64,000 nt of DNA from JANNPJ01 sp035474375 (GTDB taxonomy: Bacteria; Actinomycetota; Actinomycetes; Actinomycetales; Kineosporiaceae), in NCBI GenBank assembly GCA_035474375.1, contig DATINJ010000034.1, positions 5,574 through 69,573 on the forward strand. Direction: 5' to 3'. Shown here piece by piece: positions 48,913-57,498 of this stretch. The notes beneath the pieces were generated by a model. The model searched no databases, was not told where the DNA came from, and worked only from the letters and a program-made list of their open reading frames with translations. Each line of letters starts with the position of its first letter. Positions within the stretch are counted from its first letter, which is position 1. The position numbers and the translations under genes are program-made.

Positions 48913-51282
48913 GTGAACATGGAACGTGAACATGCGGGAATCCCCCGCCCTGGACGAGGCTGGAGTATGGACGAGCGTCACGAGGTAACAGTGCCCCCCG
49001 AGCAGCGGCCCGCATTGCGCACCGAAACGGCTGGGTACCCGCCGAGAAATCGGACTGCCACCGAGCCCGCAAGCGGCTTGGACAGCGGTTCCCAGCCGAT
49101 CGAGGTCGGCCCGACCGGCGGTCCGGCACCGACCGTCGAGGAATCCAAACCGGTGGACGCCGACGTCTCCGAAACCCACCAGACCCAGCAAGCCGAGCTG
49201 TCAAAGAGCAAACCGTTCGAGACCTCGCCGTACGGCGCCGAGGGCACTCCGCCCGCCGACTCGCTGTCTCGCGGCCGGCCCGGGGTGGGCCGGATCCCGG
49301 TTCTCGAGGTCACTCCACAGGTGGACGGCGGACGCTGGCCGACCAAGGCGATCCCCGGTGAAGAGGTGCCGATCAGCGCCGTGGTCTTCCGCGAGGGTCA
49401 CGACGCGGTGGCCGCCACCGCCGTCCTGATCGACCCCGAAGGCAACCGGCATTCCGAGGTTCGGATGACCCCCGGTGCCCCCGGCCTGGACATCTATCAC
49501 GCCACCCTGGTCCCGGACCGAGTCGGTGCGTGGACGTATCTGGTCGAAGGCTGGGGCGACCCGTACGGCACGTGGGAGCACGACGCCGCGATCAAGATCG
49601 AAGCCGGAGTCGACGTCGAACTGATGCTCGAGGAGGGCGCCCGGCTACTGGAGCGGGCGGTGGTGGAGACCAACCCGCGCAAGAAGCCGGCCCGAAACCT
49701 CACCTTCGCCGCCGCGGCACTACGCGACTCCGACATGACCGTCGAGGAGCGACTTGCTGCCGGGATGTCGATCCAGGTGCGCGGCGCCCTGACCGAGCGC
49801 CCGTTGCGGGAACTGGTTTCGCCGTCCGAACCGATCCGGCTCGAGGTGCGCCGCGAGCGTGCGCTCGTCAGCTCCTGGTACGAGCTGTTCCCCCGGTCTG
49901 AAGGCGCCCACGTGGACGAGAACGGCCGTTGGGTGTCCGGCACCCTGCGGCAGGCCGAAGCACGGCTACCGGCGGTTGCCGGGATGGGCTTCGACATCGT
50001 TTACCTGCCGCCGATCCACCCGGTCGGGCGAGTCAACCGCAAGGGCCCGAACAACACCCTGACCCCGAAGGACGACGATCCCGGCTCCACCTGGGCGATC
50101 GGCTCCGACGAGGGCGGGCACGACGCGGTGCACCCCGACCTGGGCACGATCGAGGACCTCGATCATTTCGTCGCCGCAGCCGCAGAGCAGGGGCTGGAGG
50201 TCGCTCTCGACCTGGCCCTGCAGTGCGCACCGGACCACCCGTGGGCTCGCGAACACCCGGAGTGGTTCACCACCCGGGCCGACGGCACGATCGCGTACGC
50301 CGAGAACCCGCCGAAGAAGTACCAGGACATCTATCCGCTGAACTTCGACAACGACCCGGCCGGGCTGGCCGCCGAGGTGCTGCGCGTCGTCCTGCACTGG
50401 ATCGCTCACGGGATCACCGTGTTCCGGGTGGACAACCCGCACACCAAGCCGGTCTCGTTCTGGGAGTGGCTGATCTCCCGGGTGAACGCCCAGTACCCGG
50501 ACATCATTTTCCTGGCCGAGGCCTTCACCCGCCCGCAGATGATGCATACCCTTGCCAAGGTCGGTTTCCAGCAGTCCTACACCTATTTCACCTGGCGGAC
50601 GACGAAGGAAGAGCTCACCGAGTACGTCACCGAGCTTTCGGGCTCAAGTGCGGCGTACATGACGCCGAACTTCTGGCCTAACACCCCGGACATCTTGCAC
50701 GAGTTCCTTCAGTACGGGGGGCCGGCGGCGTTCAAGTTGCGCGCGGTCCTGGCAAGCACGCTCTCGCCGAGTTGGGGCATGTACTCCGGCTACGAGCTGT
50801 GCGAGCACACCGCCGTTCGCGGCGGCAGCGAGGAGTACAACGAGAGCGAGAAGTTCCAGTACCGGCCCCGGGACTGGAGCAGTTACGAACCAGGCGGCGT
50901 TAACGAGGAACTCTCGATCGCGCCGTACATCACGCGGCTCAATGAGATCAGGCGCGAACATCGCGCTCTGCAACGCTTACGCAATACCGTGTTCCATCGC
51001 ACCGACGACGAGCAGGTCATCTGCTATTCCCGGCGCCTGGAGTCGGGGTCGGCAGCTAATGAGCCCGAGGACGTGCTCCTTATCGTGGTCAATCTCGATC
51101 CGCACGGCCCTCGGGAGACCTGGCTGCACCTGAACATGCCCGAACTGGGCCTGGACTGGTTCGACGGGTTCGTTGTTGAAGATCTGCTGACTGGAACGAC
51201 CTTCCAGTGGCAGGAACACAACTTCGTTCGTCTCGATCCCTTTTTCCATCCCGCCCACGTCCTCCACGTCAGGAGGCTTTGA
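48913..51282 (+). CDS. glgE: Maltose-1-phosphate maltosyltransferase (GlgE, GH13_3)
   Basis: The 789-aa protein uses GTG 48913; ATG 48967 is equally possible. The first ~125 residues are disordered (PPRNRTATEPASGLDSGSQP...) and absent from most GlgE proteins. The GlgE core then begins GRIPVLEVTPQVDGGRWPTKAIPGEEV, with domain S helices (AVVETNPRKKPARNLTFAAAALRDSD) and GH13 barrel marks GFDIVYLPPIHPVGRVNRKGPNN, EVALDLALQCAPDHPW, nucleophile Asp507 in TVFRVDNPHTKP and acid Glu536 in IIFLAEAFTRP. It transfers maltosyl units from alpha-maltose-1-phosphate to a growing alpha-1,4 glucan. The stop is followed one base later by the treS start, so glgE-treS-mak form one operon. Confidence 0.95.
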   Translation: MNMEREHAGIPRPGRGWSMDERHEVTVPPEQRPALRTETAGYPPRNRTATEPASGLDSGSQPIEVGPTGGPAPTVEESKPVDADVSETHQTQQAELSKSKPFETSPYGAEGTPPADSLSRGRPGVGRIPVLEVTPQVDGGRWPTKAIPGEEVPISAVVFREGHDAVAATAVLIDPEGNRHSEVRMTPGAPGLDIYHATLVPDRVGAWTYLVEGWGDPYGTWEHDAAIKIEAGVDVELMLEEGARLLERAVVETNPRKKPARNLTFAAAALRDSDMTVEERLAAGMSIQVRGALTERPLRELVSPSEPIRLEVRRERALVSSWYELFPRSEGAHVDENGRWVSGTLRQAEARLPAVAGMGFDIVYLPPIHPVGRVNRKGPNNTLTPKDDDPGSTWAIGSDEGGHDAVHPDLGTIEDLDHFVAAAAEQGLEVALDLALQCAPDHPWAREHPEWFTTRADGTIAYAENPPKKYQDIYPLNFDNDPAGLAAEVLRVVLHWIAHGITVFRVDNPHTKPVSFWEWLISRVNAQYPDIIFLAEAFTRPQMMHTLAKVGFQQSYTYFTWRTTKEELTEYVTELSGSSAAYMTPNFWPNTPDILHEFLQYGGPAAFKLRAVLASTLSPSWGMYSGYELCEHTAVRGGSEEYNESEKFQYRPRDWSSYEPGGVNEELSIAPYITRLNEIRREHRALQRLRNTVFHRTDDEQVICYSRRLESGSAANEPEDVLLIVVNLDPHGPRETWLHLNMPELGLDWFDGFVVEDLLTGTTFQWQEHNFVRLDPFFHPAHVLHVRRL

Positions 51283-51283
51283 G

Positions 51284-53011
51284 TTGCCCAGGTCAAATGT
51301 AGGGATGACTTCTCATCCCGGGCTGCAGCACGACCCGCAGTGGTACCGCAAGGCGGTCTTCTACGAGGTGCTGGTACGGGCGTTCGCAGATTCGAACGGG
51401 TCGGGGTCGGGAGACTTCACCGGGCTGATCGGCAAGCTCGATTACATCCAGTCGCTCGGCGTGGATTGCCTGTGGCTGCCGCCGTTCTACGCCTCGCCAC
51501 TGCGCGACGGTGGCTACGACATCAGCGATTACTGCGCGGTGCTCCCGGAATTCGGCACGCTGCCGGACTTCCAGGAATTCGTCGCCCAGGCGCATGCTCG
51601 CGGGCTGCGGGTGATCACCGACCTGGTGATCAACCACACCAGCGACGCGCACCCGTGGTTCCAGGCCAGCCGCAGCGACCCGGAGGGGCCGTACGGCGAT
51701 TTCTACGTCTGGAGCGACGACGATGAGCAGTACCGGGACGCCCGGATCATCTTCGTCGACACCGAGACCAGCAACTGGACCTTCGACCCGGTCCGCCGCC
51801 AGTTCTTCTGGCACCGGTTCTTCGGTCACCAGCCGGACCTGAACTTCGAGAACCCGGCGGTGCAGGAGGCGATCCTCGACGTCGTCCGGTTCTGGATGGA
51901 CATGGGGATCGACGGATTCCGCCTGGACGCCGTGCCGTACCTCTTCGAAGAGGAGGGCACCAACTGCGAGAACCTGCCGCAGACCCATGCCTTCCTGCGC
52001 CGGCTGCGGGCCACGATGGACCAGGAGTACCCCGGCTGCGTGCTGCTCGCCGAGGCCAACCAGTGGCCCAAGGACGTGGTCGCCTACTTCGGCACCGAGG
52101 AGGAGCCGGAGTGCCACATGTGCTTCCACTTCCCGGTGATGCCGCGGCTGTACTACTCGCTGCGCGAGGAGCGGGCCAAGCCGATCATCGACATCCTGGC
52201 CGAGACCCCGGAGATCCCCTCGCACGGCCAGTGGGGCACGTTCCTGCGTAACCACGACGAGTTGACCCTCGAAATGGTGACCACCGAGGAACGCGCGGCG
52301 ATGTACGGCTGGTACGCCCCGGACCCGCGGATGCGGGCCAACATCGGCATCCGCCGCCGGTTGTCCACCTTGCTCGACGGCCCCCGGGCCGAGATCGAGC
52401 TGGCGAACGTGCTGCTGCTGTCGCTGCCGGGCAGCCCGACGCTGTACTACGGCGACGAGATCGGGATGGGTGACAACATCTGGCTGCCGGACCGCGACGC
52501 GGTCCGGACCCCGATGCAGTGGACGCCGGACCGCAACGCCGGGTTCTCCACCGCCGATCCCGGCAAGCTCTACCTGCCGGCCGTGCAGTCGCTGCAGTAC
52601 CACTACGCCGCGGTCAACGTGGAGTCCCAGCTCGCGACGTCCAGTTCGCTGCTGAACTGGGTGCGCTCGATGCTGCAGACCCGGCGGGAGCACCCAGCCT
52701 TCGGAATGGGCGCCTACCTGCCGGTAGAGGCGGACAACCCGGCCGTGCTGGCATTTATGCGAGTGCTCGAGCCCGATCCAGACAACGGTGTCCGAGGCGA
52801 AGTTATCCTCTGCGTCAACAACCTGTCACGGACCGCACAGGGTACTCGCCTGCGGCTGCCTGAGTGGGCGGGATGTGAAATCACGGATATCTTCGGCGGA
52901 AGCGGTTTTGACGCCGTCCCGGCCGATGGTCAGTTGTCGCTGACGATGGGCTCCCGGGACTTCTATTGGTTGACCGTATCGGGCGGCCCCACCGGAGGAC
53001 CCAAACCATGA
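51284..53011 (+). CDS. treS: Trehalose synthase (maltose alpha-D-glucosyltransferase), GH13_16
   Basis: The 575-aa TreS starts at TTG 51284. An ideal AGGAGG lies eight bases upstream inside the last glgE codons; ATG 51305 has no usable site. Marks are WYRKAVFYEVLVRAFADSNGSGSGDFTGLIGKLDYIQSLGVDCLWLPPFY, VITDLVINHTSDAHPWF, nucleophile Asp215 (GFRLDAVPYLF), acid Glu257 (LLAEANQWP) and Asp325 (FLRNHDELTLEM). It interconverts trehalose and maltose and feeds maltose to the maltokinase encoded directly downstream. Length is that of the stand-alone form, not the TreS-Mak fusion. Its stop overlaps the mak start (ATGA). Confidence 0.95.
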   Translation: MPRSNVGMTSHPGLQHDPQWYRKAVFYEVLVRAFADSNGSGSGDFTGLIGKLDYIQSLGVDCLWLPPFYASPLRDGGYDISDYCAVLPEFGTLPDFQEFVAQAHARGLRVITDLVINHTSDAHPWFQASRSDPEGPYGDFYVWSDDDEQYRDARIIFVDTETSNWTFDPVRRQFFWHRFFGHQPDLNFENPAVQEAILDVVRFWMDMGIDGFRLDAVPYLFEEEGTNCENLPQTHAFLRRLRATMDQEYPGCVLLAEANQWPKDVVAYFGTEEEPECHMCFHFPVMPRLYYSLREERAKPIIDILAETPEIPSHGQWGTFLRNHDELTLEMVTTEERAAMYGWYAPDPRMRANIGIRRRLSTLLDGPRAEIELANVLLLSLPGSPTLYYGDEIGMGDNIWLPDRDAVRTPMQWTPDRNAGFSTADPGKLYLPAVQSLQYHYAAVNVESQLATSSSLLNWVRSMLQTRREHPAFGMGAYLPVEADNPAVLAFMRVLEPDPDNGVRGEVILCVNNLSRTAQGTRLRLPEWAGCEITDIFGGSGFDAVPADGQLSLTMGSRDFYWLTVSGGPTGGPKP

Positions 53012-54570
53012 CTGAGCCAGTGACCGGCGCCCACGATGTCGCCGGCCTGCTGGCCAGCTGGTTACCACGCCAGCGGTGGTTTGCGGCCGGCCCGGGTGGG
53101 GTCACCCTCGCCCCGGCCGGCCGGATCATCCTGAGCGCACCGACCGTCACTCCGTTCGCCGTCCCTGACGACAGCGGGCTGCCGGTCGAACCGCCGGTCG
53201 GGATCGCGGTGCACATCGTCAGCGCGCTGCCGGCCGGGTCGGTTCCGGAATCTGACGGCTCCGCCTCGAACCGGGCCACCCCGGTCACCAGCAGCAGTTC
53301 GGCCACCTACCAGGTGCCCCTGACCTACCGCACCGAGCCGGTGCCGGAACTGGCGCATGCCCTGGTCGGAGAGCTGCGCACGGCGGACGGTCCGCGGTGG
53401 GTGTACGACGCACCGCACGATCCGGTGTTCGTCGCCGAGTGGATGCGGCTGGTAGCCGCTCCGGACGAGGCGATGTCCTTTCCGGGGACGCCGCGCAGCC
53501 GGGTCCGGGGGGTTCGGCGAGCCGGCGAGGCCCCATTGGATCTGATGGACCCGACTGGGTCTAACAGGGCCGCCCATGTGCTCTCCGGCGAGCAGTCCAA
53601 CACGTCGATCATCGTCGGGGACGACGAGGCCGGCGAACCCGTGATGATCAAGATTTTCCGAGTGCTGCAGCCGGGCCGCAACCCGGACGTCGTCGTGCCC
53701 GGCGCCCTGTCCACGGCCGGCAACGCCCGCGTCCCGCGATTGATCGGCTGGATCGAGGGCGAGTGGGTGCAGCCGGACGGGCAGCCCGCCTGGGGTCACC
53801 TGTCCGCCTTCGCCGAGTTCATCGCCGGCAGTCAGGACGGCTGGCGGATCGCCTGCGCGGCGATCGAGGGCGGCGAGACCTTCGCGGCGATGTCCGAGGA
53901 ACTGGGCACCACCACGGCTGCCGTGCACTCGGCGCTCGCCCGCACCCTGCCGACCCGTCCGACCACGCCGGCCGCGCTCGCCGCCCTCGCCGACCATCTG
54001 GAGTCCCGGCTCGGCTGGGCGGTCGACACCGTCCCCGCGCTGGCCGAGTACGCTCCGGCCGCGACCGAGGTGATCGCCGCCGTCCGCGCCCTGCAGACCG
54101 CTCCCGATCAGCAGATAGTGCATGGCGACTACCACCTTGGCCAGGCACTCTACAAAGCGGACCGGGGCTGGGTAGTCCTGGATTTCGAGGGTGAACCACT
54201 CCGGCCACTGGCCGAGCGGGGCGAGCCCGACCTGGCCCTGCGCGACGTCGCCGGGATGCTCCGCTCGTTCGACTACGCGGCCCGGCACTCCGTACTCGGG
54301 CTGGCCGACGACGACCCGCGGGCGCTGGCCGCCTCCGCCTGGGCAAGCGAGTGCCGGGAGGCGTTCCTGTCCGGGTACGCCGCCGAGTCCGGCCGTGATC
54401 CGCGTCAGGACGACGTCCTGCTCCGGGCTCTGGAACTGGACAAAGCGCTGTACGAGACGGTCTACGAGACCCGCCATCGACCGGGCTGGGTCGAGGTGCC
54501 GCTGCGGGCTGTCGGACGGTTGCTCGCCGCTCGGATCGCCACCGTGCGCACCTCTACCGCAGTCCGCTGA
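53008..54570 (+). CDS. mak: Maltokinase
   Basis: The 520-aa protein starts at ATG 53008, which overlaps the treS stop and has GGAGG nine bases upstream. The N-terminal part begins LLASWLPRQRWFAAGPGGVTLAPAGR (the maltokinase-specific LPRQRWFxxK cap). The kinase fold has GEQSNTSIIVGDD, VMIKIFRVLQPGRNPDVVV (the ATP Lys), GSQDGWRIACAA, the catalytic loop IVHGDYHLGQALYK (Asp in HGDYH) and VVLDFEGEPLRPLAER (metal-binding Asp). It phosphorylates maltose to alpha-maltose-1-phosphate with ATP, the substrate of GlgE. Together with treS and glgE this gives the full trehalose-to-glucan route in one operon. Confidence 0.93.
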   Translation: MTEPVTGAHDVAGLLASWLPRQRWFAAGPGGVTLAPAGRIILSAPTVTPFAVPDDSGLPVEPPVGIAVHIVSALPAGSVPESDGSASNRATPVTSSSSATYQVPLTYRTEPVPELAHALVGELRTADGPRWVYDAPHDPVFVAEWMRLVAAPDEAMSFPGTPRSRVRGVRRAGEAPLDLMDPTGSNRAAHVLSGEQSNTSIIVGDDEAGEPVMIKIFRVLQPGRNPDVVVPGALSTAGNARVPRLIGWIEGEWVQPDGQPAWGHLSAFAEFIAGSQDGWRIACAAIEGGETFAAMSEELGTTTAAVHSALARTLPTRPTTPAALAALADHLESRLGWAVDTVPALAEYAPAATEVIAAVRALQTAPDQQIVHGDYHLGQALYKADRGWVVLDFEGEPLRPLAERGEPDLALRDVAGMLRSFDYAARHSVLGLADDDPRALAASAWASECREAFLSGYAAESGRDPRQDDVLLRALELDKALYETVYETRHRPGWVEVPLRAVGRLLAARIATVRTSTAVR

Positions 54571-54655
54571 CAATCAGTCACAGGACACGCGGGTAGGGTG
54601 GTCGGCCGACGGGCCCGCGATGGCAGACGGCAACTCACGGACGGGAACACCGATA

Positions 54656-55729
54656 ATGCAGTCCACCGATTCACCCGAGCCCACCAGGTCGGCCTGGAGC
54701 CGGTACCGGACGCCGATCGGGGCGGCCCTCGCAGTCGTCGTGGGCGCGGTCGGCATCTTCTTGATCGCACCCTCGGATGATGCCGGGACACCGACCGCCG
54801 AACCGAGCCAGGCCGCTCCAGCCGCTAGCCCCACCCCCGCCGCCAGCCCGGAACCGACCGTGGCTGGGAAGATCGGCGACATCAACGACGTGAAGGTGAC
54901 CGGCAGCGCTACCCCCGCGCTCCAGGCGCCGACCCCGTTCATCGTGGCGAAGACCACCAAGAAGGTACTGAAAGCCGGTACTGGCAAGGCGGTCTCCGCC
55001 GGGCAGCGACTCACGATCGACTTCCTGGGGGTGAACGGCAAGGACGGCAAGGCGTTCAACATGTCCTACGGCAAGCCCGACAAGGTGACGTTCACCCTCG
55101 GCGATCCGGGCCTGCTCAAGGGCATGGCAACCGGCCTGGCCGGGGTGAACGTTGGATCCCGGGTGCTGCTGGCGATTCCCCCCGCCGAGGCGTACGGCCC
55201 GACCGGATCGCCGGACCAGGGCATCGGGCCGACCGACACCCTGCTGTGGGTGATCGACGTCAAGTCGGCGGCCACCCCGGTCAAACCGCTCACCCGCGCC
55301 GCCGGTACCGCCGTCAAGCCGAAGGCCGGCCTTCCGACCGTGGCTCTGGACAGCGCGACCGGAAAGCCGACGATCACGATTCCGAAGACGGCGGCGCCGA
55401 GTTCGCTTGTCGTGCAGCCGTTGATCACCGGCAAGGGCGCCAAGGTCACCAAGGGTCAGACGATCACCGTGCACTACACCGGGTTGATCTGGGCCAGCTC
55501 GAAGGAGTTCGACTCGTCCTGGACCACCAATAAGCCGGCCAGCTTCCCGATCGGTACCGGTGGCGTCATCCCCGGCTGGGACAAGGGATTGGTCGGCCAG
55601 ACCGTTGGTAGCCAGGTACTGCTGGTGATTCCGCCGGCCGACGGCTACGGCACCACAGGCCAGTCGAGCGCCGGGATCACCGGCACCGACACCCTGGTCT
55701 TCGTGGTGGACATCCTCGGCGCCGAGTGA
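54656..55729 (+). CDS. Secreted/membrane FKBP-type peptidyl-prolyl isomerase with two FKBP domains
   Basis: The 357-aa protein starts at ATG 54656; the in-frame ATG 54620 adds 12 residues and is also possible. The reading frame extends far upstream only as a shadow of mak. A membrane segment (GAALAVVVGAVGIFLIA) is followed by a Pro/Ala/Ser linker and two FKBP domains. The second (~255-357) has the active-site residues VHYTGLIW, EFDSSW, IPGWDKGLVGQ and VIPPADGYG. The first (~110-205) keeps the fold (GQRLTIDFLGV, AIPPAEAYGPTG) but lacks the Tyr, Asp and Trp of the pocket. It should assist protein folding outside the membrane, with one active and one degenerate domain. Confidence 0.85.
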   Translation: MQSTDSPEPTRSAWSRYRTPIGAALAVVVGAVGIFLIAPSDDAGTPTAEPSQAAPAASPTPAASPEPTVAGKIGDINDVKVTGSATPALQAPTPFIVAKTTKKVLKAGTGKAVSAGQRLTIDFLGVNGKDGKAFNMSYGKPDKVTFTLGDPGLLKGMATGLAGVNVGSRVLLAIPPAEAYGPTGSPDQGIGPTDTLLWVIDVKSAATPVKPLTRAAGTAVKPKAGLPTVALDSATGKPTITIPKTAAPSSLVVQPLITGKGAKVTKGQTITVHYTGLIWASSKEFDSSWTTNKPASFPIGTGGVIPGWDKGLVGQTVGSQVLLVIPPADGYGTTGQSSAGITGTDTLVFVVDILGAE

Positions 55730-55756
55730 TCATTCGCCGCCCGGCATAATGGGCGA

Positions 55757-56344
55757 ATGGGCAAAACCTACGAGCGGATAGAAGGTCGGCTGCGGGATTT
55801 CATCGAAACGCAGCCGATCTTCTTCACCGCCACCGCGCCGCTGGCCGACAACGGAACGGTCAATCTTTCCCCGAAGGGGCTGCAGGGCTCCTTCACGGTG
55901 ATCGACGAGAACACTGTCAGCTACCTCGACTTCGCCGGTAGCAATGCCGAAACCATCGCTCACCTTCGGGAGAACGGGCGAATCACGTTGATGTGGTGCG
56001 CCTTTCAGGGCCCACCAAATATCGTTCGGATTCATGGCCGGGGCGAGCCGATTTTCCGGGACGACGCCCGCTGGCCTGATCTGCTCGCACATTTCCCCGA
56101 CATCGACCCAGACCTGCACGGGCTCCGGGCGATCATCGTCGTGCACGCCGACCTGATCCGGGACACCTGCGGTTACGCCGTCCCGTTCATGACGTACGAC
56201 GAGGACCGCGATCTGCACGCCAAGCGATTCTCTCGGGAAGACGACGCCTCGCTGAACGAGTATTTCGAACGCAAGGACTACATCGGCGTCAGTATGGACG
56301 GCCTGCCTGGCCTGCCCCTGCCGTTGCCGCCCACTCCGCACTGA
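55757..56344 (+). CDS. Pyridoxamine 5'-phosphate oxidase-like (FMN-binding split barrel) protein
   Basis: The 195-aa protein contains LRDFIETQPIFFTATAPLADNGTVNLSPKGLQGSFTVIDENTVSYLDFAGSNAETIAHLRENGRITLMWCAFQGPPNIVRIHGRGEPI. This is the usual pattern of the family annotated as pyridoxamine phosphate oxidase-related, with the NLSPKG loop contacting FMN. The C-terminal part (LIRDTCGYAVPFMTYDEDRDLH...FERKDYIGVSMDGLPGLPLP) is typical of an actinobacterial subgroup of about 190-200 residues. Real PNPOx activity is unlikely; a flavin- or F420-dependent reductase role is more probable. It begins 27 bases after the FKBP gene but looks functionally separate. Confidence 0.82.
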   Translation: MGKTYERIEGRLRDFIETQPIFFTATAPLADNGTVNLSPKGLQGSFTVIDENTVSYLDFAGSNAETIAHLRENGRITLMWCAFQGPPNIVRIHGRGEPIFRDDARWPDLLAHFPDIDPDLHGLRAIIVVHADLIRDTCGYAVPFMTYDEDRDLHAKRFSREDDASLNEYFERKDYIGVSMDGLPGLPLPLPPTPH

Positions 56345-56355
56345 GTCCGGCTACG

Positions 56356-56389
56356 GGACGTCGTCCCACATCCTTGGAGGACGACGTCC
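56356..56389. terminator. 11-bp hairpin after the PNPOx-like gene
   Basis: GGACGTCGTCC (56356-56366) pairs perfectly with GGACGACGTCC (56379-56389) around a 12-base loop. It starts 12 bases past the stop codon. Confidence 0.6.
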
Positions 56390-56402
56390 GGGTCATTATT
56401 GC

Positions 56403-56440
56403 CTAATGGTCTGTCTGGGATGCCCCAGACAGACCATTAG
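56403..56440. terminator. Perfect 17-bp hairpin overlapping the alpha/beta hydrolase stop codon
   Basis: CTAATGGTCTGTCTGGG (56403-56419) pairs exactly with CCCAGACAGACCATTAG (56424-56440) around ATGC. The TAA of the minus-strand hydrolase gene (56437-56439) is part of the stem. Two hairpins back to back suggest separate terminators for the two convergent transcripts. Confidence 0.75.
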
Positions 56441-57258
56441 CTCTTCAGGAAGGCCAGCAGGTCGGCGTTGAACGCCTGCTCCATCTCCCCGACGAGTCCG
56501 TGCGACCCGCCCGGGTAGACCGTGAGCGTGGCGTTCTTGAGCAGAGCCGCGGACTTCCGGCCGGCCGCATCGATCGGCACGATCTGGTCGTCCTCGGCGT
56601 GCACGACCAGCACCGGGATGTCGATCTTCTTCAGGTCCTCGGTGAAATCGGTCTCCGAGAACTGCTTGATGCAGGCGATCGCGTTGGCATGCCCGGCCTG
56701 CATGCTCTGCAGCCAGAACGCGTCCTTGATCCCCTGCGAGACGACCGCGCCCTCGCGGTTGGCGCTGTAGAACGGCTCGGTCAGGTCCTTGTAGAACTGC
56801 GAGCGGTCAGCGATCACACCGGCCCGAATTCCGTCGAACACCTCGATCGGCAGCCCGCCGGGGTTGGCCTCGGTCTTCAGCATCTGCGGCGGGACGGCGC
56901 CCAGCAGCACCGCCTTGGCCACCCGGGAGGTGCCGTGCCGGCCCAGGTATCGGGTGACCTCGCCACCGCCGGTGGAATGCCCGACCAGCACGGCGTCGTG
57001 CAGGTCGAGCTTCTCGATCACCTCGGCCAGGTCGTCGGCGTACTGGTCCATCGTGTTGCCGTCCCAGGTCTGCGTCGACCGACCGTGACCCCGGCGGTCG
57101 TGGGCGATCGCCCGATATCCCTGCGAGGCGACCAACTGCGCCTGGTTGTCCCACGCATCGGCGTTCAGCGGCCACCCGTGGCTGAAGACTACCGGCTGAC
57201 CGGTGCCCCAGTCCTTGTAAAAGATGCCCGTGCCGTCGGTCGTGGTGATCATCGGCAT
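56437..57258 (-). CDS. Alpha/beta hydrolase, cofactor-free haloperoxidase/perhydrolase type
   Basis: The 273-aa protein starts at ATG 57258 with AGGAGG seven bases upstream; the frame is open 11 codons further without a better site. Family marks are ITTTDGTGIFYKDWGTGQPVVFSHGWPLNADAWDNQ, AHDRRGHGRSTQTWDGNTMDQYADDLAEVIEKLDL, nucleophile Ser in GHSTGGGE, acid Asp in VHAEDDQIVPID and His in GGSHGLVGE. This matches the non-haem chloroperoxidase/perhydrolase group, whose physiological substrates are usually esters. There is no signal peptide. It is divergent from the NTF2-OmpA gene, with a 240-base promoter region between them. Confidence 0.9.
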   Translation of the reverse strand: MPMITTTDGTGIFYKDWGTGQPVVFSHGWPLNADAWDNQAQLVASQGYRAIAHDRRGHGRSTQTWDGNTMDQYADDLAEVIEKLDLHDAVLVGHSTGGGEVTRYLGRHGTSRVAKAVLLGAVPPQMLKTEANPGGLPIEVFDGIRAGVIADRSQFYKDLTEPFYSANREGAVVSQGIKDAFWLQSMQAGHANAIACIKQFSETDFTEDLKKIDIPVLVVHAEDDQIVPIDAAGRKSAALLKNATLTVYPGGSHGLVGEMEQAFNADLLAFLKS

Positions 57259-57498
57259 TGCTGTTCCTCCTAGGGTGGGGATGCGATCCAATCCGGATCC
57301 ATTCCATTCTTACAGGCGATTCACCCCATTTTTAGCCGTTCTGACCGTGCGTCCATCCCCCGTCGACCGTCCGTTGAGCCCTCCCCTGGCAGTGTGTTGA
57401 CCTGACCGAAATCGATTCAATACGGGCGGTGACTCCCATCGGGTCGGTGATCCGCATATCGTGGCGCTGACGCCGTCGACTTCGAGTGAGAGCCACGA

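Noticed and set aside
46986..48929. 647-codon plus-strand frame antisense to glgP
   Set aside because: It is an Arg/Gln/Pro-rich shadow without recognisable motifs, whereas glgP is unmistakable on the other strand.
54191..54655. Extended N-terminus for the FKBP protein
   Set aside because: This is a shadow of the mak gene. A membrane segment typical of the family begins right after ATG 54656.
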